Of a stretch of DNA of 51,590 bases, positions 8,052 to 15,901 are shown piece after piece. Position numbers and translations under genes: made by a program. Under the pieces are notes generated by a model. It worked only from the letters and a program-made list of their open reading frames with translations, was not told where the DNA came from and did not search any database. The number at the start of each line of letters is the position of its first letter. Position 1 is the first letter of the stretch. Origin of the DNA: Sandaracinaceae bacterium (GTDB lineage Bacteria > Myxococcota_A > Polyangia > Polyangiales > Sandaracinaceae); assembly GCA_019694315.1 (NCBI GenBank), contig JAIBCE010000011.1, positions 1 to 51,590 of the forward strand, read 5' to 3'.

Positions 8052-8972
8052 TCACGCGCGCCTCACCATCGCGATGAAGGCCTCCTCGAGCGACACGACG
8101 GTGAGCGGCGGGCCCTCGGCGCGGCGATAGCTCTCGTCGGCCTCGAGGGCGTCGAAGCGCGTGGGGTCTGCGCACTCGAGCATCATGCGGAGGGTGCCCG
8201 CGCGTGCCTCGGCATGAGCCACGCGCACGCCGTAGCCCGCCAGGAGCGGCTGCCAGAGCGCGCGCGCGCCCTCCACGGTCTCGCTCTCGGTGAGCGGCCT
8301 CTCGAAGAGGCGCACGCGGTCGCCGAGGGCCACGACCGTGCCCTCGAACTTGGTCTTGCCGCCGTCCACCACGCCGACGCGCTGCGCGACCAGCTCGATC
8401 TCGTCGATGAGGTGCGTGGAGAAGAACGTGGTGCGACCCGCGGCCTCCGCGCGCACGATGTCGAGGAATTCGCGGCGCGCGACGGGATCGAGCCCTGCGG
8501 TCGGCTCGTCGAGCAAGAGCAGCGGCGGTCGGTGCGCGAGGGCCAGCGCGAGCGCGAGCTTCACGCGCATGCCGCCCGAGAAGCCGTCGACGCGTCGATC
8601 GAGCGGCACGTCGAGCACGCGCACCACACGCGACCACTCGCCCTCGTCCCACGTGGGGAAGAAGCCGCGCACGAAGCGGCCGAGCTGCGCGGCCGTCATC
8701 CAGCCGTAGAAGCTCTGCTCCTGCGCGACGTAGCCGATGCGCTGGCGCAGCCGCACCACGTCGCGATCGAAGCGCTCACCGAAGAGGCGCACCTCGCCCT
8801 TGGTGGGGCGTGTGATGCCCATGAGGATGCGGATGGTGGTGGACTTGCCGGCGCCGTTGCGGCCGAGGAACCCATAGACCTCGCCGCTGCCCACCGTGAG
8901 ATCGAGGCCCGAGAGCGCCACGTGCTTGCCGTAGCTCTTCTCGAGGCCGCGGATGGTGATCACCTCGCTCAT
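8052..8972 (-). CDS. ABC transporter ATP-binding protein
   Basis: 306 residues from the ATG at 8972. A GTG at 9014 is in frame but adds a non-conserved leader, and a TATGCT box lies between the two. Walker A is GRNGAGKST (37-45), a Q-loop follows at YVAQEQ, the signature is FSGGM (131-135, instead of LSGGQ), Walker B is LLLLDEP with D-loop GLDP, and the switch His lies in STHLIDE. The last 90 residues form the small regulatory C-terminal domain seen in ABC-2 ATPases such as CcmA/NatA. It energises the two permeases encoded directly downstream, with which it forms an operon. The fused peptidase domains make export more likely than import. Confidence 0.93.
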   Translation of the reverse strand: MSEVITIRGLEKSYGKHVALSGLDLTVGSGEVYGFLGRNGAGKSTTIRILMGITRPTKGEVRLFGERFDRDVVRLRQRIGYVAQEQSFYGWMTAAQLGRFVRGFFPTWDEGEWSRVVRVLDVPLDRRVDGFSGGMRVKLALALALAHRPPLLLLDEPTAGLDPVARREFLDIVRAEAAGRTTFFSTHLIDEIELVAQRVGVVDGGKTKFEGTVVALGDRVRLFERPLTESETVEGARALWQPLLAGYGVRVAHAEARAGTLRMMLECADPTRFDALEADESYRRAEGPPLTVVSLEEAFIAMVRRA

Positions 8973-8981
8973 GTGCGCGAC

Positions 8982-8987
8982 AGCATA
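8982..8987 (-). promoter_or_regulatory. Putative -10 box TATGCT of the ABC cassette
   Basis: Read on the minus strand, TATGCT ends 9 nt before the ATG at 8972 and no ribosome binding site lies between them. This supports the ATG at 8972 and a leader of only about 0-3 nt. No clear -35 box is seen. Confidence 0.4.
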
Positions 8988-9022
8988 GCCGCGACCGGGC
9001 GCTCCGTACGTCACGTCGCCGA

Positions 9023-9045
9023 CTTCGATGCATCATGCATCGAAG
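9023..9045 (-). terminator. Perfect hairpin after the 9049-10509 gene
   Basis: CTTCGATGCA / TGCATCGAAG, a 10-bp perfect stem with a 3-nt loop, begins 3 nt after the lipoprotein stop (minus strand) and lies upstream of the ABC cassette. No T-run follows on the minus strand. It could end transcription or serve as a protein-binding dyad. Confidence 0.5.
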
Positions 9046-9048
9046 CCG

Positions 9049-10509
9049 TCAATCGGCGGCGATTGCCGCATAGCGGACCGCGCCCGTCGCGTCGTAGCTG
9101 GCCACGTGCATGGTTCCGTCCGGCGCCAAGGCGACCGTGCCCACGAGGCCACCGCCTTCGCGCGCGATCTCGCGTGTGGTCACGGTCGTGCCCGCGATCA
9201 TCACGGCGTGGAGGCTGCTCTGCACGGCGCGCGACTGCTCCATGTACATGCAGAACGGCGGCGGCGGCCCCGGCGGGAGGGGTCCGATGCCTCCCCCGCA
9301 GACGACCTTCGAGACGACGTCGATCTGCGTGCGCGACACGACGCCCAGCGCGTCCCCGTCCATCGCGGCCGCGAGGCCGAGCGCGGAGTAGCGAACCTCC
9401 GTCGTGCTGCACGTCGTGCCCTCGACGTCGGCGGGAGGACACGGCGCCGCGGGCTCGCCCGCGAAGAGAGAGTCGAGCTCCCAGAGCGCGCCGCGCGTCG
9501 CGAGGAGCACGTCGCCCGTGCCCGCCTCGTAGAGGATGTGCGTGCTTCCATCACCACCGATGGCGAGGTTCACGCTCGGGCCGAAGAGCGCGGCGCCACC
9601 GCTGCCCGTCGCGACGAGCTCGGGAATCGCGTCGCCCACCTGTCGATAGAGCGCGTACACGTCCGACGTCTGCGCGTAGAAGGCCGTCTCGACCGTGCCA
9701 TCGCTGCGGTGCGCGATGCTCGCAGGCAGCTGCGCCGCGCCGCCCACCCCGCTCAAGGGATGCTCGTGGAGGGCGGTGTCGAAGCTCAGCCGCACACCTC
9801 CGAACGTGGTCTCGTCGTAGCCCACGACGTGCACGACGCCGCTCGCGTCGAGGATCACGCGACCTCCAGACACCATGAGGCTGTCGCGCGTGGCAAATGG
9901 CACGAAGGTCGAACCCTCGATGCGGAACAGGCCCGAGCCGAAGGCCCCGTCGTTGAGGAAGCCGTAGCCGCACCCATCGACGCCCGTGGCGATCGCCACG
10001 TCCGCCGCGACGCCCGCGAGGGAGGAGACGAAGCCCGCGCCCTCGCGGCGCGCGAGGTACGCGCGATAGCCGCCCTCGGCGATCGTGTACGCGATCGTCG
10101 GCGTGCTCGCGCCATCGACGGCGATGCTCGGCCGATCGTTGCGGAAGTGCGCGGGATCGATCTCCAGCGTCTCTCGAAGCCCGCAGGGCACGTCCACGCA
10201 GGGGAGATCCCCGTCGAAGAGGCCGAGGCCCACACAGTCGCCAGGCCTCACGTCGGCATCGAGCGCGGCATCCGAGTGCGCGTCGATGCGGGGCGCATCG
10301 AGGCCAGACGCATCGACGCCGGGCGCATCAGGCCCGGACGCATCGAGGCCAGGCGCATCGAGGCCAGGCGCATCGGGGCCGGGCCCCGGCGCGTCGAGCA
10401 CGGCGGCGTCGAGCTGCGCGTCCGGAAGCTCGGCAGGGCTCGAGCACGAGCACCCCCCAGCAGTCGAGAGGGTGACGACGAAGACGGCGCGGGATGCTCG
10501 GGCGATCAT
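9049..10509 (-). CDS. Asp/Ala-rich surface lipoprotein, propeller-like
   Basis: 486 residues from ATG 10509, which has a GAGGAG ribosome binding site; an upstream in-frame start at 10575 would bury the signal peptide. The N-terminus MIARASRAVFVVTLSTAGGC is a lipoprotein signal with Cys20 as acceptor. It is followed by a spacer of xDAxG units (encoded by 15-nt repeats at 10291-10380), typical of myxobacterial surface lipoproteins. The mature part has a Cys-containing segment (DCVGLG, CVDVPCG), then repeated strands with DG, GG and HV turns (SIAVDGASTPTIAYTI, GVVHVVGYDETTFGG, GTMHVASYDATG) that suggest a beta-propeller. No catalytic residues are recognised. A hairpin follows the stop. Confidence 0.8.
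   Translation of the reverse strand: MIARASRAVFVVTLSTAGGCSCSSPAELPDAQLDAAVLDAPGPGPDAPGLDAPGLDASGPDAPGVDASGLDAPRIDAHSDAALDADVRPGDCVGLGLFDGDLPCVDVPCGLRETLEIDPAHFRNDRPSIAVDGASTPTIAYTIAEGGYRAYLARREGAGFVSSLAGVAADVAIATGVDGCGYGFLNDGAFGSGLFRIEGSTFVPFATRDSLMVSGGRVILDASGVVHVVGYDETTFGGVRLSFDTALHEHPLSGVGGAAQLPASIAHRSDGTVETAFYAQTSDVYALYRQVGDAIPELVATGSGGAALFGPSVNLAIGGDGSTHILYEAGTGDVLLATRGALWELDSLFAGEPAAPCPPADVEGTTCSTTEVRYSALGLAAAMDGDALGVVSRTQIDVVSKVVCGGGIGPLPPGPPPPFCMYMEQSRAVQSSLHAVMIAGTTVTTREIAREGGGLVGTVALAPDGTMHVASYDATGAVRYAAIAAD
10291..10380 (-). repeat. 15-nt tandem repeats encoding xDAxG
   Basis: Six imperfect 15-nt units (consensus on the plus strand aggcgcatcgaggcc) inside the lipoprotein gene encode the flexible linker (DAPGL / DASGP / DAPGV). 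The period of five codons preserves the frame, so slippage changes only linker length. Confidence 0.85.
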
Positions 10510-10594
10510 GGGGCTCCTCACGAGGCGGGCGTGACTCTGCGGACGCCGGTGGCCTGCGCCGGGCGAATCCGTCACGGCGCCTGCACCTACCCTG

Positions 10595-10834
10595 TCATGC
10601 CGCGTCGGCCCGTGCGCGCGCGAAGACGTCGAACGTCTCTTCGTCGAGGAGCACGAAGCGGATCTCGTCGAGCTCGCGACGGCGGTCGCGGCTCACCGCC
10701 ATCGCGATGCGCGCGGCCTCGACGACGGGGAAGCGGAACACGCCACAGGAGATCGCGGGCAGCGCGACCGAGCGAAGCGCTTCTTTTTCCGCGAGAGCGA
10801 GAATCGTCGCGGGGAACCAGCGATGAACGGGCTC
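10595..10834 (-). pseudogene. 5'-truncated macro-domain (ADP-ribose-binding) remnant
   Basis: The last 69 codons of this frame (from about 10804 to the TGA at 10595) read like the C-terminal third of a macro domain: ILALAEKEALRSVALPAIS, then CGVFRFP, a helix AARIAMAV and a closing strand IRFVLLDEETFDVF. The PAIS-xGVFxFP element is the second phosphate-binding loop of the family. The first two thirds, including the adenine-pocket Asp and first glycine loop, are absent. Upstream of about 10834 the frame turns into non-coding sequence antisense to the 10850 gene, and no start codon fits. I read this as a gene cut by a rearrangement whose breakpoint lies between about 10805 and 10850. Confidence 0.68.
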
Positions 10835-10849
10835 TCGTAGGAGGCTCCC

Positions 10850-11308
10850 ATGCAACCGTTCCTGTCCGTTCGAAATCCCCAGGTCACTGCACACTGCCGC
10901 GCCACGTACGCGCTGCTCGACGCGTATGCGCGTGACGGCGGCATCCGGTTCGATCCGTTCGTGAACGAGGGCGCGGCGAGCGCGCTGCTCATGGTCTCGG
11001 ACGCGATGGAGGTGCTCGGGCTCGAGCGCTGGGAGCAGGTCGACCGAGAGGCCGTCTCCGCCACGGCGAGGCTCACCGGCTTCCAGGTGATGCTGCCCTT
11101 CATGGTCCGCGCCGTGGCGCGGTTCCGTCGCTGGATGGTCGCCACGGGCCGCGCGGGAGACGCGGGCCTCGAGGACCTCGAGCGCTTCGCGGAGGAGCTG
11201 CCGTCGAGCGACGGGATGACTGGCGAGCGCGCCCCGCGAGCCAATCGTGCCAGCCGGCGCGCGGCCCGCAGCGAAGGGCGACGATCGGAGCGACGCAGCA
11301 TGAACTGA
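10850..11308 (+). CDS. Hypothetical helical protein
   Basis: 152 residues with a very good ribosome binding site (TAGGAGG, 5 nt before the ATG), which argues for a real gene. The first 125 residues look like a small all-helical domain (CRATYALLDAYARDGG, SALLMVSDAMEVLG, ARLTGFQVMLPFMVRAVARF); the last 25 are Arg/Ser-rich and probably disordered. I do not recognise the family. It starts about 15-45 nt from the broken end of the macro-domain remnant, so it may be part of the DNA that replaced the rest of that gene. Three hairpins follow its stop. Confidence 0.62.
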   Translation: MQPFLSVRNPQVTAHCRATYALLDAYARDGGIRFDPFVNEGAASALLMVSDAMEVLGLERWEQVDREAVSATARLTGFQVMLPFMVRAVARFRRWMVATGRAGDAGLEDLERFAEELPSSDGMTGERAPRANRASRRAARSEGRRSERRSMN

Positions 11309-11315
11309 TGAGAGA

Positions 11316-11337
11316 CCGAGAAACAATCGTTTCTCGG
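11316..11337 (+). terminator. Hairpin after the 10850 gene
   Basis: CCGAGAAAC / GTTTCTCGG, a 9-bp perfect stem with an AATC loop, 8 nt after the stop codon. It is AT-richer than most of the window. It fits a terminator position between convergent genes but has no U-tract. Confidence 0.5.
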
Positions 11338-11358
11338 GATCGAATGGTCGTACGGGGT

Positions 11359-11398
11359 TCGGGGGTGAAGCCCCCGACGCGCGGCGCCTGCGCCGCGC
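11359..11398. repeat. Twin-hairpin intergenic element
   Basis: Two perfect stem-loops back to back: TCGGGGG-TGAAG-CCCCCGA (11359-11377) and GCGCGGCGC-CT-GCGCCGCGC (11379-11398), separated by one base. They lie between the convergent genes ending at 11308 and 11428. The form resembles a dispersed REP-type palindromic unit, but only one copy is visible here. Confidence 0.55.
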
Positions 11399-11427
11399 AG
11401 AAACCGAGCGTCGAGCTCGCTCCGGGC

Positions 11428-11880
11428 TCACCGCACCGAGCGGGACGTGACGAGCGCGTCGATGGCCGCGGCGAGATCGTCCCGCTCGTGCACGAGGACG
11501 ACGCGAAAGCCGTGGGCCCGGCCGTGATCCCTCACTGCGCTCGAGTCATCGAACAGCACATCGATGCCGAATGCAGGCGGGAACTTCGAGTGTCGCTCGG
11601 GGCGGCCGCGCATCGTGGCGTCGTGAAGGTGCTGGTTCACGACACCGTCGATCCACACGCCGTGGGCGAGGAACGTGATGCGTATCGACGTGGAAGAGCG
11701 CAACGAGCTCGTATAGACCCAGAGCTCGTGGCCCGCCGCGCGCAGACGCGCCATCGCCCCGGGCACCCCTGCGCGCAGGCGCTCGGCGCCCACGAAGCGA
11801 CCGAGCACGCCGAGGGCCTCGACCTCGAACGTGCGTTCTCCGGGAATGAGCGTGTCGTCGAGATCGAAGGCGATGCGCAC
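11428..11880 (-). CDS. HAD-superfamily phosphatase-like protein
   Basis: 150 residues from a GTG at 11880. Motif I is FDLDDT (nucleophile Asp6, acid/base Asp8) at the extreme N-terminus. Motif II is the Ser/Thr of WVYTSS near residue 57. The conserved Asp pair of motif IV is DDSS near residue 112. Cap sequence is minimal (ERLRAGVPGAMARLRAAGHEL), as in small HAD phosphatases. The Lys/Arg of motif III is not obvious; HSKFPP may supply it. Cytoplasmic; substrate unknown. It reads toward the 10850 gene and lies 64 nt downstream of the mfd stop. Confidence 0.8.
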   Translation of the reverse strand: MRIAFDLDDTLIPGERTFEVEALGVLGRFVGAERLRAGVPGAMARLRAAGHELWVYTSSLRSSTSIRITFLAHGVWIDGVVNQHLHDATMRGRPERHSKFPPAFGIDVLFDDSSAVRDHGRAHGFRVVLVHERDDLAAAIDALVTSRSVR

Positions 11881-11944
11881 CCTGCGCGAACGCGCGTCTC
11901 ACGGGTCGCATTTCGCATGGGACGCGCGATGCCGATGGGACTCG

Positions 11945-14900
11945 CTACGAGACCACGCGCTCGAGGTCACGGACCTCTTTGAGCACCTGCTCCACGCGGT
12001 CGAGGCTCTCGCCGGCGAGCTCGGGCGGGAATCGCCGCGTGAGCTTCATGTCGGGGGTGAGCTTCCAGGGGCTCTTCGGGAGCGCGACCTTCTGCATGAC
12101 CTTGGCGGGGTCGAGCAGCGTGTCCTCGCGAAGGTGCAGCGTGACGCGATCCTTGGTGGCCTCGCAGCCGAGCACGCGAAGGCGGCGCAGCGCGGGGCGG
12201 AGGCGCATCGCGCGCACGTAGACCATCGCCGCGGGCGGGGGCGCGCCGAAGCGATCCTCGAGCTCCCTGGCGAGATCCTGCACGTCGTCTTCGCTGTCGG
12301 CCTGCGCGAAGCGCTTGTAGAACGAGAGACGAAGGCCCACGTCCTCCACGTAGTCCTCGGGGATGTAGATCGGCGCCTCGAGCGAGATCTCGGTGTCGAC
12401 GTCGTGGACGATGGGCTCACCGCGCAGCTCGGCCACGGCCTCCTCGAGCATGTGCATGAACATGTCGAAGCCGACGAGCGCCACGTTGCCGCTCTGCTGT
12501 GCGCCGAGCACGTCGCCTGCGCCGCGCAGCTCCATGTCGAGCGAGGCGACCTGGAAGCCCGCGCCGAGCTCGCTGAAGCGCTCGAGCGCCTCGATGCGCG
12601 CGCGCGCTTCGTCCGTGAGCGTCGAGGGCGGAGGCGTGATCAGGTAGCAGTACGCGCGCTCGCGCGAGCGTCCGACGCGACCACGCAGCTGGTAGAGCTG
12701 CGCGAGACCGAAGCTGTCGGCACGATCGATGAGGATCGTGTTCGCGCGCGGGATGTCGAGGCCGCTCTCGATGATGGCCGTGGCGCAGAGCACGTCGTAG
12801 CGGCCCGCGACGAAGTCCGTCATCGACTGCTCGAGCGCGCTCTCGCCCATCTGCCCGTGCACCACCGCGAAGCGCGCGTCGGGCACGAGCGCCTGGAGCT
12901 TGGCGGCGCGCTCGTAGAGCCCCTCGATGCGGTTGTAGACGAAGAAGACCTGACCACCACGGCTCAGCTCGCGCTGGATGGCCTCGCGGATGAGGTGATC
13001 GTCCCAGCGCGTCACGAACGTGCGCACCGCGCGGCGATCGGCGGGCGCCGTGGTGATGAGCGAGAGATCACGCAGGCCGCCCACCGCGAGCTGCAGCGTG
13101 CGCGGGATGGGCGTGGCGGTGAGCGTGAGCACGTCGACCTCGCCCTTGAGCTTCTTGATGCGCTCCTTGTGCGTGACACCGAAGCGCTGCTCCTCGTCGA
13201 CGCAGAGGAGGCCCAGATCCTTGAAGTGGATGTCCTTCGAGAGCAGGCGATGCGTGCCGACGACGATGTCGACCTTGCCCTCCTTGAGGCCCGCGAGGAT
13301 GTCGGGCTCCTTCTTCTTGTCGGTGAAGCGCGAGAGCGTCTCGACGCGCACCGGATAGGCGTGCATGCGGCCGACGAAGCTCTGGAAGTGCTGCTGCGCG
13401 AGCACGGTGGTGGGGCAGAGCACGGCGACCTGTCGGCCCGCGAGCGCCACGCGGAACGCGGCGCGCATCGCGACCTCGGTCTTCCCGAAGCCCACGTCGC
13501 CGCACACGATGCGATCCATCGGGTGCTGTCCCTCGAGATCGGAGAGCACGTCCTCGATCGCTTTGAGCTGATCGACCGTCTCCTCGAAGGGGAACGTCGC
13601 CTCGAACTCGGCGTACATGCGGTCGGCGCTGACGAGCGGCGGGCGCTTGGTGGCCGCGCGCTGCGCATAGAGACGCAGCAGCTCGTCGGCCATCTCCTGG
13701 ACGTACTTCTTGACCTTCGCCTTGGTCTTGCTGAACGTCTGGCCGCCGAGGCGATCGAGCTTGGGCTGCGCGCTCTCGCCGCCTGCGTACTTCTGGATCT
13801 GGTGAAGGCGCGTGACGGGCAGAAAGAGGCGATCACCGCCCGCGTACTCGACGACGAGGACCTCGACCGAGACGCTCTGGACGCCTCGCATCTCCTCGAA
13901 CTTCGTCTGTCCGAGCGCCTTCTTCTCGAGGCCGAGGTAGCGCCCGATGCCGTGCTCGGAGTGCACGACGTAGTCGCCGACCGCGAGCTGCCTCAGATCC
14001 TCGAGGAAGGCCTCGGCACCCTTGCCGGCCTTGCGCTTCTTCTCCTTCTTGCGGTGGGCGCGCGTGCCGAAGATCTCCTCTTCGGTGACGAGCGCGAGCG
14101 CGGCCTGCGCGAGCACGAAGCCCGTGGCCACCGCGCCGATCACGATCTCCACCGCGCGCGGCGGTCGCGTCTCGAGGCTCGCAGGAGAGAACGGCGCCGG
14201 CTTGCCGGCGATCTTCAGGTCGTAGCCGCGGAGCAGCGTGCCGAGGCGCTCGGCCTGCGTGCGGGTGCGCGCGGCGATCACCACGCGAAAGCCCGCGTCG
14301 AGCCACTCGCGCAGGCGCTCGGCGAGCGGCGAGAGAGCGTCGTCCTTGCCCTTGCCCGCGCGCTGCGCCGAGAGGGTGGCCACGAGGAGCGTGTGATCCT
14401 CGGCGCCGAGCGAGAGCACGCGCTCCGGATCGACCGAGTCCAGCGCCGCGAACGCGCTCTCGTCCTCGCCTCCGGCCCCAGCGACCGCGAGGCGGTGCAC
14501 GAGCACGACCTTGCCGTCGAGCACACGCGCGACCATCTCGGCGGCGTCCGCGTAGAGCTCGCGCACGGCAAAGCAAGGCCCCTTCTGCGCCGCCTTGGCG
14601 GCGTGATCGGCCTCGGCGCTCGCGAGCTCCTCCTCGATGCTCTTGCCGACCGCGGTCGGATCCACGATCGCGACGCGGTGCCCCGCCGGCAGGTAGTCCG
14701 CGAGCGTCGAGAGGCCCTCGTAGAAGGCGGGCAAGAGGCCCTCGATGCCGAGCACCATGCGGCCCGACTCGAGATCCTCGATGAGCTGCTTGGCCTGCCG
14801 CGTGGGGATCTCGAGCTCGTCGCAGAGATCGCGCACCTTGGTCCGCGCGAGCGCGATCTCGGAGAGACCGAGCAGGGCCTCGCGCACCGGGTGCAGGGCG

Positions 14901-15691
14901 ATCTCCCTCGTCGTCGCGATCGTCTTCTGATCCTCGGGATCGAAGTGCTTGATCGACATCACGAGGTAGTCGTCGAGCTCGATGCGCGCAGGGAATCGCG
15001 CGTTGGGCGGGTAGATGTCGATGAGCGAGCCGCGCACCGAGATGGTGCCGGGATCCTCGACCATCGGGACACGCAGGTAGCCCCCCTCGGCGAGCGTGCG
15101 CACGAGCTTGTCGCGGTCGAGCTCCTCCTCGGCACGCACGAGCATGGAGCGCCGCACGAGCGCGTCCTTGGGCGGCACGCGGCGAACGAGGGCCGGCGCG
15201 GGCACCACCACGAAGTCGAGCGGGAGATCGTGCGCCAGGTGATAGAGCGTCGACAGGCGCTCCATCGATGCGCGCCGATCCGGCGCCACGTCGGCGTACG
15301 GCGAGACGTCGGGCGAAGGAAACACGAGGATGCGTCGCTCCTCGTCGGCCGTGTCCGCGTCGTCGGCGTCGTCGGCGCGACCCGTGAAGAACGCGAGGTC
15401 GTTCGCGAGGGCGCGCGCCGCGTCGAGATCGGGCACGACCACGACGAAGGGCTCGCGGCCTGCCTTGCGCGCCGACACCAGCAAGAGCGCGGCCGCGGCC
15501 GGAGGAAGGCCCGTGAGATCCACGCGCCGCTCGCTCGTGATCGTGGCGATCGCGCTCGCGAGCGTGGCGTTCGTGCGCTCGAGCGCGCCGAGCAGCGCGG
15601 TACCGCGCGCGTTCTCGCGGAGCTCGCGCGTGAACGGGTCGTCGAGGTCCTCGATCTCGTCGGCCTCGGTCTCGTGATCGTCGGTCGCCAT
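11945..15691 (-). CDS. mfd: Transcription-repair coupling factor Mfd
   Basis: 1248 residues, close to the usual 1150 plus an acidic N-terminal extension (EADEIEDLDDPF). Mfd recognises RNA polymerase stalled at DNA damage, pushes it off with its translocase and recruits UvrA. Visible parts in order: UvrB-like N-terminal modules (ILVFPSPDVSPYADV, DFVVVPAPALVRRVP, SLIDIYPPNARFPARIE); the polymerase-interacting domain (GDYVVHSEHGIGRYLGLE); the RecG-like translocase with Walker A CGDVGFGKTEVAMRA near residue 730, DEEQRFG near 829 and TATPIPRTLQLA; motif VI region QLRGRVGRSRERAYCYL; and the C-terminal TRCF domain (FYKRFAQADSEDDVQDL). It is complete. No ribosome binding site is obvious; a palindrome-rich spacer lies upstream. 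Confidence 0.98.
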   Translation of the reverse strand: MATDDHETEADEIEDLDDPFTRELRENARGTALLGALERTNATLASAIATITSERRVDLTGLPPAAAALLLVSARKAGREPFVVVVPDLDAARALANDLAFFTGRADDADDADTADEERRILVFPSPDVSPYADVAPDRRASMERLSTLYHLAHDLPLDFVVVPAPALVRRVPPKDALVRRSMLVRAEEELDRDKLVRTLAEGGYLRVPMVEDPGTISVRGSLIDIYPPNARFPARIELDDYLVMSIKHFDPEDQKTIATTREIALHPVREALLGLSEIALARTKVRDLCDELEIPTRQAKQLIEDLESGRMVLGIEGLLPAFYEGLSTLADYLPAGHRVAIVDPTAVGKSIEEELASAEADHAAKAAQKGPCFAVRELYADAAEMVARVLDGKVVLVHRLAVAGAGGEDESAFAALDSVDPERVLSLGAEDHTLLVATLSAQRAGKGKDDALSPLAERLREWLDAGFRVVIAARTRTQAERLGTLLRGYDLKIAGKPAPFSPASLETRPPRAVEIVIGAVATGFVLAQAALALVTEEEIFGTRAHRKKEKKRKAGKGAEAFLEDLRQLAVGDYVVHSEHGIGRYLGLEKKALGQTKFEEMRGVQSVSVEVLVVEYAGGDRLFLPVTRLHQIQKYAGGESAQPKLDRLGGQTFSKTKAKVKKYVQEMADELLRLYAQRAATKRPPLVSADRMYAEFEATFPFEETVDQLKAIEDVLSDLEGQHPMDRIVCGDVGFGKTEVAMRAAFRVALAGRQVAVLCPTTVLAQQHFQSFVGRMHAYPVRVETLSRFTDKKKEPDILAGLKEGKVDIVVGTHRLLSKDIHFKDLGLLCVDEEQRFGVTHKERIKKLKGEVDVLTLTATPIPRTLQLAVGGLRDLSLITTAPADRRAVRTFVTRWDDHLIREAIQRELSRGGQVFFVYNRIEGLYERAAKLQALVPDARFAVVHGQMGESALEQSMTDFVAGRYDVLCATAIIESGLDIPRANTILIDRADSFGLAQLYQLRGRVGRSRERAYCYLITPPPSTLTDEARARIEALERFSELGAGFQVASLDMELRGAGDVLGAQQSGNVALVGFDMFMHMLEEAVAELRGEPIVHDVDTEISLEAPIYIPEDYVEDVGLRLSFYKRFAQADSEDDVQDLARELEDRFGAPPPAAMVYVRAMRLRPALRRLRVLGCEATKDRVTLHLREDTLLDPAKVMQKVALPKSPWKLTPDMKLTRRFPPELAGESLDRVEQVLKEVRDLERVVS

Positions 15692-15711
15692 GGGAGGGCG
15701 GCCTTCCCTAG

Positions 15712-15755
15712 CAGAATCGCCGAGACGGTGGATCCTCCGCGTCGAGGCGATTCTG
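15712..15755. promoter_or_regulatory. Inverted repeat upstream of mfd
   Basis: CAGAATCGCC (15712-15721) and GGCGATTCTG (15746-15755) form a 10-bp perfect dyad with a 24-nt spacer, 20 nt upstream of the mfd start. The right arm continues as GGCGATTCTGTGTCG, nearly identical to GGCGATTCTGTGTAG in front of the neighbouring regulator gene (17233-17247). A regulator operator is possible. Confidence 0.4.
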
Positions 15756-15809
15756 TGTCGCGGAGCGGAGTTGGGTGGGGGGCCCCGAGCCGGCTCTGCC
15801 GGGCGGGGG

Positions 15810-15830
15810 GCGGGTCTGCATCAGACCCGC
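15810..15830. terminator. 9-bp hairpin in the mfd upstream spacer
   Basis: GCGGGTCTG-CAT-CAGACCCGC, a perfect stem with a 3-nt loop. On the minus strand it follows the larger hairpin at 15841-15879, downstream of the regulator gene. Its role (terminator or binding site) cannot be decided from sequence. Confidence 0.4.
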
Positions 15831-15840
15831 CGGAAGAAGG

Positions 15841-15879
15841 GCTACACACGGATCGGCGTCTCGCCGATCCGTGTGTAGC
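15841..15879. terminator. Perfect 18-bp hairpin downstream of the regulator gene
   Basis: Arms GCTACACACGGATCGGCG and CGCCGATCCGTGTGTAGC with a 3-nt loop (TCT) form the longest perfect palindrome I found. It begins 22 nt after the regulator stop (minus strand) and ends 149 nt before the mfd ATG. A terminator is the simplest reading, although no T-run follows within the next 10 nt. Confidence 0.6.
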
Positions 15880-15901
15880 ACGCGCAGGCTCGAGCTCTGC
15901 C

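Noticed and set aside
4095..8077. Two long plus-strand frames (705 and 633 codons) opposite the ABC permeases
   Set aside because: Same bias artefact: Arg/Glu/His-rich translations without domains, opposite proteins with membrane helices and HExxH.
10291..10380. Short direct repeats considered as a CRISPR or integration site
   Set aside because: 15-nt units without spacers, coding for an xDAxG linker.
10835..11431. Upstream extension of the macro-domain frame to a 278-codon protein
   Set aside because: Residues before the macro remnant are antisense to the 10850 gene, which has a strong ribosome binding site and fold-like composition; the extension looks non-coding.
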